Source of the DNA: Saccharothrix sp. NRRL B-16348
Lineage (GTDB): Bacteria; Actinomycetota; Actinomycetes; Mycobacteriales; Pseudonocardiaceae
Direction of reading: 5' to 3'
DNA: 13,517 nucleotides
Assembly: GCF_001280085.1 (NCBI RefSeq)
Contig: NZ_LGED01000023.1
Span: 1-13,517 of the forward strand
The notes under the pieces were generated by a model that worked only from the letters and a program-made list of their open reading frames with translations, had not been told where the DNA came from and did no database searches. A program made the translations under genes and the position numbers. Position 1 is the stretch's first letter. Every line of letters begins with the position of its first letter. Positions 1-5,361 of the stretch are shown piece by piece.

Positions 1-396
1 GTTCGGGGGCTGTTGCGGGGGCGGGGTGGGGACGAGCGGCTGCTGGTCGACGCGCGGGGGCACGCGGTCGGGTCGGATGACGTGAACGAGCGGTTCAAGG
101 AGATGGTGGGTGCGGAGTTCTCGGTGAAGGACTTGCGGACGTGGCACGCGACGGTGCTGGCGGCGGCGGCGTTCGCGCGGGAGGGCCGGCCGCCGTCGAA
201 GCGGGGGCGGAAGCGGGTGGAGGTGGAGGTGATGCGGGAGGTCTCCGAGCACTTGGGCAACACACCGGCCGTGGCGAGGAAGTCCTACGTCGACCCGCGG
301 GTGGTGCGGCTGTACCACGAGGGGGTGATGATCAGGGCGCGGTCGGGAGATCGTGGGACAGTGGAACGGGCCGTGCTGAGGATGCTACGGAGGTGA
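1..396 (+). CDS. DNA topoisomerase IB, C-terminal part (5' truncated)
   Basis: Frame 1 is open from the first base to TGA at 394-396, giving the last 131 residues of a protein whose start lies outside the window. The piece matches the catalytic C-terminus of poxvirus-like/bacterial type IB topoisomerases, which relax supercoils through a 3'-phosphotyrosyl intermediate. KDLRTWHAT (visible residues 44-52) contains the active-site arginine (R46). LGNTPAVARKSYVDP (residues 85-99) ends in the presumed nucleophile Y96. The position that is His in poxvirus enzymes is Asn here (N87), which as I recall is usual in bacterial members. The C-terminal tail after the tyrosine is about 35 residues. No partner gene is visible; the next gene is convergent, 400 bp away. 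The family call is confident; the N-terminal domain cannot be judged. Confidence 0.9.
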   Translation, partial: VRGLLRGRGGDERLLVDARGHAVGSDDVNERFKEMVGAEFSVKDLRTWHATVLAAAAFAREGRPPSKRGRKRVEVEVMREVSEHLGNTPAVARKSYVDPRVVRLYHEGVMIRARSGDRGTVERAVLRMLRR

Positions 397-425
397 GTGA
401 TGTTCGCGTCTGCTGTTCCCGCAGG

Positions 426-442
426 CCCGACGAGTCGTCGGG
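426..442. terminator. Short inverted repeat downstream of topoisomerase gene
   Basis: CCCGACGA-G-TCGTCGGG is a perfect 8-bp inverted repeat with a single central base, 30 bases after the topoisomerase stop codon. In RNA it would fold as a 6-bp GC-rich stem with a five-base loop. No U-tract follows, which is common for actinobacterial terminators. It could equally be an operator-like palindrome. Confidence 0.4.
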
Positions 443-660
443 TCACACAATCGGGTGATCAATGCCCGAAAATGTACGGAAACACTGTTACCGCACCTCG
501 GTTAAAACCATGAGGAGCCCTCGCCAACCACCGGACCGCTCTACCCCCTCCACCCGCCCTCATCCCTCATCCGCCCAACCCCAACGGCCCTCGACCTCCG
601 ACCCCAACCACCACCCACTGGCCATCTCCATCCACTACCACCGCCACTCACTCGCCACCG

Positions 661-736
661 CTACTGCGCAATCACCGCCCACCGCGCAAACACCGGCTCA
701 CCGCGCAAACACCGCCCCACCGCAATTGCCGGCCGG
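661..736. repeat. Degenerate 19-bp tandem repeat, about four units
   Basis: Four consecutive 19-base units start at 661, 680, 699 and 718. The two central units share CACCGCGCAAACACCG exactly (680-695 and 699-714). The outer ones are diverged: CTGCGCAATCACCG at 664-677 and CACCGCAATTGCCG from 718. There is no spacer structure, so this is not a CRISPR array. Confidence 0.65.
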
Positions 737-799
737 AGCAATCACCCAGCACCGCCGCTCACACTGGCCGCACTCGACCTGGCCACACTGGACCGGGAA

Positions 800-1723
800 T
801 CACTGGCGGAGCAGCGCCCCGACGTCCTCGTGCAGCCGAACCGCCCCACCGACGAGCACGATCTCGGCCCCGCACTCGACCGCGCGCAACGGCAGCACCT
901 CGTCGGCCCGCCCGCCGTCGACCTCCTGCGACCCGACGAGCGTGTCGGTGACCAGCAGCGTGTCGACCCGGCCCTCGACCAACGCCTGCCTGACCGCGAC
1001 CAGCCCGTGCACCGCGCGCCCGGTGAGCCGCGTGGACTCGTCGCGGAACCGTTCGACCACGGCCCGTCGGGCATCCTGATTGGCCCGGCCGGCCAGGTGG
1101 AGCACGGCCCGATCGGGTGATCCCTCGACCTCGACCACCAGGTGGTGGTAGCGGGTCGGCAGGGCCACGCGCAGCGAACGCCGCCCGGCCAACGGGCCGG
1201 CCAGTACGAGCAGCGGAGCGCCCAGGCGGTCGACCAGGGTGGTGGCCTCCTCGGCGACGTCGGCCAGTTCGTCGGCGTCCAGCCGTCGTCCCGGCCGCCG
1301 CGCGCCCACCGTCGCCACGGCCACCGGGCGGCCGGTCGGGTCGACGCCGCGCAGGTCGGCGCCGTGCTCGCCGACCTGCACGACCACGTGCGGCAGGAGG
1401 GGTTCGGACAGGTCGACCAGTGGCAGGAGGTAGGGGAGTGGGCCGGAGCGGGCGGTGTAGCCCGTTGGGGGGACGGGGACGTACTGGTCGACCAGGACGC
1501 GGCCGCCGCCCACGATCAGGCCGCGGCCGGCGAGGCCGCGGGGGGTTACGCCCGACACGATCGCGTTGTGCGCCAACGCCACGAGGTACGGGTCGGCGGC
1601 CATGGCTTGGAGTTGGTCGCGCATCGCCCGCCACCGCAGGTCCACGTGATCGCCGACGTCGAGGTACACGGAGATGAACGGCCCTTCGACGTCGACCAGG
1701 TTTTGCAGACTCGCCGTGTGCAT
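800..1723 (-). CDS. Rv2629-like protein of the bacterial eRF1-related (baeRF / Vms1-like) family
   Basis: A 307-residue protein with ATG at 1721-1723 and the strong ribosome-binding site GGGGAGGA at 1727-1734. The N-terminus (LVDVEGPFISVYLDVG, near residues 9-24), the centre (GLAGRGLIVGGGRVLVDQY, then YLLPLVDL) and the end (LVEGRVDTLLV ... DVGALLR) align collinearly from memory with M. tuberculosis Rv2629. That DosR-regulon protein is related to archaeo-eukaryotic release factor domains. The family is proposed to act on ribosome-bound peptidyl-tRNA, which is not demonstrated for this protein. It is somewhat shorter than Rv2629 (about 374 residues) because connecting segments are missing and the C-terminus ends directly after GALLR. 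A SigF-type promoter lies just upstream (1753-1778), pointing to stress or stationary-phase expression. The gene is monocistronic on this evidence. Confidence 0.83.
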   Translation of the reverse strand: MHTASLQNLVDVEGPFISVYLDVGDHVDLRWRAMRDQLQAMAADPYLVALAHNAIVSGVTPRGLAGRGLIVGGGRVLVDQYVPVPPTGYTARSGPLPYLLPLVDLSEPLLPHVVVQVGEHGADLRGVDPTGRPVAVATVGARRPGRRLDADELADVAEEATTLVDRLGAPLLVLAGPLAGRRSLRVALPTRYHHLVVEVEGSPDRAVLHLAGRANQDARRAVVERFRDESTRLTGRAVHGLVAVRQALVEGRVDTLLVTDTLVGSQEVDGGRADEVLPLRAVECGAEIVLVGGAVRLHEDVGALLRQ

Positions 1724-1985
1724 CGGTCCTCCCCGTTCGGGTCACACGAGTGGTACCCGAAAGGGGGGTGGTGCAACCGCGTTCACTGGCGCGGGAAAGT
1801 GTGCCAATGGCCGTGGAACGCGTCACCGCGAACGGGTTGGGGCGCGGGGAGTTCGGGAAAGAGGGCGCGTTCGGGAGGGCGGAGAAGAGGTGCGGGAACG
1901 GGGAGAATCGAGAGGGGAACGGGAATGCGCCGACGGCTGGGCCAAGGGCGAGAGGGTCGAGGGTGAGAGGGCCGAGGGTGAGAGG
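1724..1985. other. Intergenic region, purine-rich on plus strand
   Basis: This region separates the DUF4383-like gene from the Rv2629-like gene, both on the minus strand. It holds the SigF-type promoter near 1753-1778, a purine-rich plus-strand tract from about 1830, and three 15-bp repeats abutting the DUF4383-like stop codon. Frames that cross it are arginine/glycine-rich and lack support, so I call no gene. Confidence 0.55.
1753..1778 (-). promoter_or_regulatory. Candidate SigF/SigB-type promoter for the Rv2629-like gene
   Basis: On the minus strand GGTTG (-35; 1774-1778) is followed by a 15-base spacer and GGGTAC (-10; 1753-1758). This closely matches the group 3 sigma-F consensus known from mycobacteria and streptomycetes (GGTTT/GTTT - N14-17 - GGGTA). 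The -10 element ends 29 bases before the ATG, leaving room for a short leader with the GGGGAGGA site. A sigma factor of the right family is encoded at 2457-3203. The match is seen; recognition by that sigma factor is inferred. Confidence 0.6.
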
Positions 1986-1987
1986 TC
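1943..1987. repeat. Three 15-bp direct repeats at the 3' end of the DUF4383-like gene
   Basis: The units CAAGGGCGAGAGG (1943-1955), CGAGGGTGAGAGG (1958-1970) and CGAGGGTGAGAGG (1973-1985) recur every 15 bases. The last two are identical over 13 bases. The array ends at the TGA stop of the minus-strand gene (1986-1988), so it lies in the 3' untranslated region. Confidence 0.65.
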
Positions 1988-2363
1988 AGTGAGGGCGGGC
2001 GGCGCGGCGGGCGCGTTGTTCGCACCACGCGCAGCTCTCGGCGACGCCCACGGAGGCGAAGCCGATCAGCAAGTGCGCCGCGTTGCCTACGGCGCCGGCG
2101 TCCATCGCCCCGCCCGGCTCGCTCACGCCGAACGCGAACACGACCAAGTACACGACACCCATCAGCGAGCCGACCAGTCGGGCCACCCTGGTCCGCACCG
2201 CCGCCACCCCGGTCACCACACCGGTGACCAGGTGCAGCACCGCCAACCGCGGCTCGGACCGCACGAGGTCCGCCACGCCCCACGCGACCAGCAGCACCCC
2301 GAGGATCAGGGCTGCCCGCTGCGGCCACGCCAGACCCACTGGGCTTGTCACCACTGCGACCAC
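1986..2363 (-). CDS. DUF4383-like four-helix membrane protein
   Basis: A 125-residue protein with four hydrophobic segments at roughly residues 16-34, 40-56, 62-80 and 91-108. The pattern VLHLVTGVVTGVAA, then GVVYLVVFAFGV, then NAAHLLIGFASVGVA resembles DUF4383, a family of small actinobacterial membrane proteins of unknown function. The start is uncertain. GTG at 2361-2363 has the purine-rich AAAAGGGG only one base upstream. GTG at 2352-2354, three codons inside, has the same element at eight bases and may be the true start. The C-terminal tail is basic and contains a Cys-Ala-Trp-Cys sequence (about residues 111-114). It sits 93 bp downstream of the sigma-factor gene on the same strand and may be co-transcribed with it. 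No function can be assigned. Confidence 0.72.
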   Translation of the reverse strand: MVAVVTSPVGLAWPQRAALILGVLLVAWGVADLVRSEPRLAVLHLVTGVVTGVAAVRTRVARLVGSLMGVVYLVVFAFGVSEPGGAMDAGAVGNAAHLLIGFASVGVAESCAWCEQRARRAARPH

Positions 2364-2382
2364 CCCTTTTCGTCACGCGCCG

Positions 2383-2444
2383 GTCCCGACCGGGTCCGAC
2401 CCCGTCCGATCGCGTCCCGACCGCGCGCCCGACGGTGTCCCGAC
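2383..2444. repeat. GTCCCGAC repeats spaced about one DNA turn apart
   Basis: Variants of GTCC(C)GAC start at 2383, 2394, 2404, 2414, 2426 (CGCCCGAC) and 2437, i.e. every 10-12 bases. They fill the gap between the sigma-factor stop and the DUF4383-like start. The spacing near one helical turn would put each copy on the same face of the DNA. It may be a binding array or simply a decayed tandem repeat. Confidence 0.55.
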
Positions 2445-2456
2445 GGCGCACGAGCG

Positions 2457-3203
2457 CTACTCATCATCGAGCAGCGAGCGCAACCGGGCCAGGGATCGGC
2501 TCAACAGCCGCGAGACGTGCATCTGCGACACGCCGACCGAGTCCGCGATCTGGCTCTGCGTCATGCCCCGGAAGAACCGCAGCACGACGATCCGTCTCTC
2601 CCTCTTGGGTAGCCCGCGGAGCATCGGATCCAACGCGTGGTGCAGCTCGACGACCTCCAGGGCCGGATCGTCGCTGATCAGGCGGTCGGCGTAGTTCAGC
2701 TCCTCGCTGATCGACTGCTCGTCCAACGACAGCAGGTGGTACGCCGACGTGGCGTGCAGCCCCTCGTACACCTGGTCCACCCCGATGCCGAGGTGCCTGG
2801 CGACCTCGCTGGGCGTCGGCGTGCGCCCGGACACGCGGGACAGCTCGACCCGGGCCGTGTCGATGGCGACGCACAGCTCCTTCAACCGCCGCGGCACGCG
2901 CACCGCCCACCCCTGGTCACGGAGGTAGCGCCGCACCTCGCCGGTGATGGTGGGCACGGCGAACGCCAGGAAGTCGATGCCGCGCGTGACGTCGAACCGG
3001 TCGACGGCGTTGATCAGCCCGACCGCCGCGACCTGCCGCAGGTCCTCCACGGACTCGCCGCGCTCGGCGAACCGGTCGGCGATGTGCCTGGCCATCGGCA
3101 GGTGCTCGGTCACCAGCCGGTCGCGCAGCCGCTGGTAGCGCTCGCCGTCCCGCTCGGCTTCCGCCAGCTCGTGGAACAGCGGCTGGTAGTCGACCGCGTT
3201 CAT
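2457..3203 (-). CDS. RNA polymerase sigma factor, SigB/SigF group 3 family
   Basis: A 248-residue alternative sigma factor that directs RNA polymerase to stress or differentiation promoters. Region 2 is clear (LVTEHLPMARHIADRF, residues 30-45; EDLRQVAAVGLINAVDRFD, 53-71; FLAFAVPTITGEVRRYLRD, 78-96). VRVPRR (101-106) begins region 3. Region 4 contains LPKRERRIVVLRFF followed by the helix-turn-helix TQSQIADSVGVSQMHVSRLL. The length fits SigF/SigB rather than primary or ECF sigma factors. I chose ATG at 3201-3203 because it overlaps the upstream TGA as ATGA and has GAGG (3212-3215) eight bases before it. An in-frame GTG at 3210-3212 would add three residues but has no good ribosome-binding site. 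The overlap with the anti-sigma gene implies translational coupling. The exact sigma subgroup is not settled. Confidence 0.93.
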   Translation of the reverse strand: MNAVDYQPLFHELAEAERDGERYQRLRDRLVTEHLPMARHIADRFAERGESVEDLRQVAAVGLINAVDRFDVTRGIDFLAFAVPTITGEVRRYLRDQGWAVRVPRRLKELCVAIDTARVELSRVSGRTPTPSEVARHLGIGVDQVYEGLHATSAYHLLSLDEQSISEELNYADRLISDDPALEVVELHHALDPMLRGLPKRERRIVVLRFFRGMTQSQIADSVGVSQMHVSRLLSRSLARLRSLLDDE

Positions 3204-3616
3204 GCCCGGCACCTCAGCTCGACCCGCAACCGGCCCTCCCCGTCAACCCAGGTGGCCACCGCGTCGGTCACGGAGCTGACGACCCTCCAGTACAACGAGT
3301 CATGATCGGGCACGGTGACGGCCGATGACCGGACCTCCGCCCGGAAGCGCACGGAATCACCTTCCCGGGCGAACCGGCACCGGAGGACGGACGAGGGGTC
3401 GAGGGTCCGGGCGATCAGCGCGCTGCACGCCTCGTCGACGGCGATGACCAGGTCGACGGCCAGGTCGGGGGTGCTCCGCGCGATCGCGCCGGCGACCGCG
3501 CGCACGACCGAGAGGTGGGCGGGTCTGGCCGCCACCCTGAGCTCCACCTCCGAGCCGTCCATGTGTGGCGAATGCTCCTCACAACCCTGGTCGTGGGTCG
3601 CCGGGGGCATACCCAC
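3200..3616 (-). CDS. Anti-sigma factor, RsbW/UsfX-like with degenerate ATPase fold
   Basis: A protein of up to 138 residues, directly upstream of and overlapping the sigma gene. It resembles SpoIIAB/RsbW-type antagonists that bind the sigma factor. The core ELRVAARPAHLSVVRAVAG begins near residue 24, and VDLVIAVDEACSALI corresponds to the N-box helix. The Asn normally following (EAC-S/T-N-A) is replaced by Ala, and the glycine-rich boxes of the HATPase fold are not recognisable in the second half, so it may bind the sigma factor without kinase activity. Starts: GTG at 3614-3616 has GGAGG five bases upstream (within GGGAGGGG, 3620-3627). ATG at 3608-3610 is also possible. ATG at 3560-3562 would give a 120-residue protein starting just before the conserved core, with GAGGAG 12 bases upstream. 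No anti-anti-sigma gene is visible. Confidence 0.8.
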   Translation of the reverse strand: MGMPPATHDQGCEEHSPHMDGSEVELRVAARPAHLSVVRAVAGAIARSTPDLAVDLVIAVDEACSALIARTLDPSSVLRCRFAREGDSVRFRAEVRSSAVTVPDHDSLYWRVVSSVTDAVATWVDGEGRLRVELRCRA

Positions 3617-3775
3617 AGACCCCTCCCGCTACACCCGTCCACACAGGACTGAGCAACAGAATCGTGAAAGCCGAACATGCCGTGAGCTGGTTCATCACGG
3701 TTTGCGAACAGCGGTAGGTAACCCTGTGATCGGAGTCATACTGATCGCCTCCCCGACATCCCCCGGAGGCGCCTG
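3617..3775. promoter_or_regulatory. Divergent promoter region between stress module and transporter operon
   Basis: These 159 bases separate the anti-sigma gene (minus) from livF (plus), so they must hold promoters for both directions. On the plus strand TTGCGA at 3702-3707 could be a -35 element, but no convincing -10 follows at standard spacing. TGATCG occurs twice, 15 bases apart (3727-3732, 3742-3747), together with GGT-A-ACC (3717-3723); these are possible operator elements. The livF ribosome-binding site GGAGG is at 3765-3769. The location is clear but the individual elements are weak. Confidence 0.4.
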
Positions 3776-4561
3776 GTGCTCGAGGCGAACAACCTTGAGG
3801 TGGTCTATGACGACGTGATGTTGGTGCTGCGCGGCGTGAGCCTGAGGGTCCCGGAAGGGCGGATCGTCGCCCTGCTCGGCGCGAACGGAGCGGGCAAGAC
3901 GACGCTGCTGCGCGCGCTGTCCGGCCTGCTCGACGTGCACGACGGCAAGGTCACCCGCGGCCGGATCACCCTGGACGGCGAACCGATCCACCGCTCGTCG
4001 CCGACGCGCATCGCGTCGCTCGGCGTGAAGCAGGCGCTGGAGGGCAGGCGCATCCTGGCCGAGCTGTCGGTCGAGGAGAACCTGCGCATCGGCGGGCACA
4101 GCAGGCCGCGCGGCATCAAGCAGAACCTGGAACGGATGTACGAGTTGTTCCCCAGGTTGCGCGAACGGCGGCGGCAGAGCGCCGGCTACCTGTCCGGCGG
4201 CGAGCAGCAGATGCTGTCCATCGGCCGGGCGCTGATGTCCGAGCCGCGCTACCTGCTGCTGGACGAGCCGAGCCTCGGCCTGGCCCCGCTCATGGTCCAG
4301 CAGATCCGCGACCTCATCGTGAAGATCAACGCGACGGGCACGACGGTGCTGCTGGTCGAGCAGAACGCGACCATGGCGCTGTCCATCGCCGACCACGGCT
4401 ACGTGCTGGAGACCGGCAAGGTCGTGATGGACAAGCCGGCCGCCGCGCTGCTGGCCGACGAGGACGTGCGCGAGTTCTACCTGGGCCTGCGCGGCGAGGC
4501 CACCGCGCAGTCGTTCCGCGACGTGAAGCACTACAAGCGGCGGAAGCGGTGGTTGTCGTGA
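3776..4561 (+). CDS. livF: ABC transporter ATP-binding protein, LivF type
   Basis: A 261-residue ATPase of the branched-chain-amino-acid (HAAT) importer family. The Walker A is GANGAGKTT (residues 35-43), the signature LSGGEQQ (139-145), and Walker B ends LLLDEPSLGLAP with D163/E164. VEQN replaces the switch histidine, as is usual in LivF. The GTG start at 3776 has GGAGG six bases upstream. A basic C-terminal tail (RDVKHYKRRKRWLS) extends beyond the ATPase domain; I recall the same tail in LivF homologues encoded beside acyl-CoA synthetases, so it may be a subfamily mark. It is the first gene of the operon and its TGA overlaps the livG start (GTGA). The true substrate need not be an amino acid. 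Confidence 0.92.
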   Translation: MLEANNLEVVYDDVMLVLRGVSLRVPEGRIVALLGANGAGKTTLLRALSGLLDVHDGKVTRGRITLDGEPIHRSSPTRIASLGVKQALEGRRILAELSVEENLRIGGHSRPRGIKQNLERMYELFPRLRERRRQSAGYLSGGEQQMLSIGRALMSEPRYLLLDEPSLGLAPLMVQQIRDLIVKINATGTTVLLVEQNATMALSIADHGYVLETGKVVMDKPAAALLADEDVREFYLGLRGEATAQSFRDVKHYKRRKRWLS

Positions 4562-5361
4562 GCTCGGAAGCGCAGACCGACGTGCTGGACGTGCGGGACG
4601 TGCGGCTGGCGTTCGACGGCGTCACCGCCGTGGACGGCGTGTCGTTCCACGTCGCCGCCGGCGAGCTGTTCGCCATCATCGGGCCCAACGGCGCGGGCAA
4701 GACGTCGATCTTCAACGTGCTGTCGGGCGTCTACCGGCCGCAGCAGGGCTCCGTGCGGTTCCAGGGCGAGGAGGTGCTCGGCAGGCGTCCGCACAAGATC
4801 GCCGCGATGGGCATCGCCAGGACGTTCCAGAACATCGAGCTGTTCGCGCACCTCACCGTGGTGGAGAACCTGATGCTGGGCCGGCACAACCACATGCGGT
4901 ACGGGGCGCTGGCCGCGTTCGCGTGGGTCGGCCGGGCCCGGCGCGAGGAGCTGGCGAACCGGGAGGCCGTCGAGGAGGTCATCGACTTCCTCGAACTGGA
5001 GCAGTGGCGGCGCCTGCCGGTCGGCCTGCTGCCGTACGGCGTGCAGAAGCGCGTGGAACTCGGGCGCGCGCTGGCCATGGAGCCGAAGGTGCTGCTGCTG
5101 GACGAGCCGGTCGCCGGCATGAACGTCGAGGAGACCGAGGACATGGCGCGGTTCGTGCTCGACGTCCGCGACGAGCTCGGCATCGCCATGGTCATGGTCG
5201 AGCACGACATGGGCCTGGTGATGGACCTCGCGGACCGGGTGATGGTGCTGGACTTCGGCAAGCCGATCCGCACCGGCACGCCCGCCGAGGTGCAGCAGGA
5301 CCCGGACGTCGTGCGCGCCTACCTGGGCGAGGCGCACCAGGGCGTGGGAGGTGCGGCATGA
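4558..5361 (+). CDS. livG: ABC transporter ATP-binding protein, LivG type
   Basis: A 267-residue second ATPase of the importer, expected to pair with LivF under the LivH-LivM permease. The Walker A is GPNGAGKTS (residues 42-50). The LivG-type segment FQNIELFAHLTVVENLMLG follows. The signature region is the variant LLPYGVQKRVELGRAL (Tyr-Gly-Val-Gln near 160-163), Walker B ends LLLDEPVAGMN (D182/E183), and the switch histidine is H216 in VEHDM. I chose GTG at 4558-4560, which overlaps the livF TGA as GTGA and has a weak GGTGG five bases upstream. GTG at 4549 would add three residues. The stop overlaps the fadD start as ATGA. Confidence 0.92.
   Translation: MSSEAQTDVLDVRDVRLAFDGVTAVDGVSFHVAAGELFAIIGPNGAGKTSIFNVLSGVYRPQQGSVRFQGEEVLGRRPHKIAAMGIARTFQNIELFAHLTVVENLMLGRHNHMRYGALAAFAWVGRARREELANREAVEEVIDFLELEQWRRLPVGLLPYGVQKRVELGRALAMEPKVLLLDEPVAGMNVEETEDMARFVLDVRDELGIAMVMVEHDMGLVMDLADRVMVLDFGKPIRTGTPAEVQQDPDVVRAYLGEAHQGVGGAA

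Larger units (their letters stand above)
397..799. other. Non-coding intergenic region, C-rich, between convergent genes
   Basis: About 400 bases between the topoisomerase stop and the stop of the convergent Rv2629-like gene. The first ~110 bases are comparatively AT-rich and include an inverted repeat (426-442). From about 520 to 790 the plus strand is strikingly C-rich and G-poor, with a 19-bp degenerate repeat at 661-736. Open frames here translate to Pro/Ser/Thr/His low-complexity sequence and continue antisense into the neighbouring gene, so I call none. I see no tRNA, no other RNA gene and no convincing promoter. Confidence 0.6.

Noticed and set aside
661..736. CRISPR array
   Set aside because: The 19-base units are contiguous with no unique spacers, the repeats are degenerate, and no cas genes are present.
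462..1079. Plus-strand open frame of 205 codons (Pro/Ser/Thr-rich)
   Set aside because: It is low-complexity sequence with no ribosome-binding site, and its second half is antisense to the well-supported Rv2629-like gene. It is a by-product of C-rich DNA.
1674..2612. Plus-strand open frame of 312 codons
   Set aside because: It crosses an intergenic region and is antisense to the DUF4383-like and sigma-factor genes. Its composition is Arg/His/Ala with no recognisable domain.
3628..3660. Possible SigF-type promoter in front of the anti-sigma gene (GTTG, 17-base spacer, GGGTGT on the minus strand)
   Set aside because: The -10 element deviates from GGGTA, and it lies only 14 bases from the GTG start, so the leader would barely contain the ribosome-binding site. 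It becomes plausible only if the start is really ATG at 3560-3562.
4923..5357. Upstream extension of the acyl-CoA synthetase frame
   Set aside because: This stretch is livG read in another frame. The ATG at 5358 has a good ribosome-binding site and starts at the proper N-terminus of the family.
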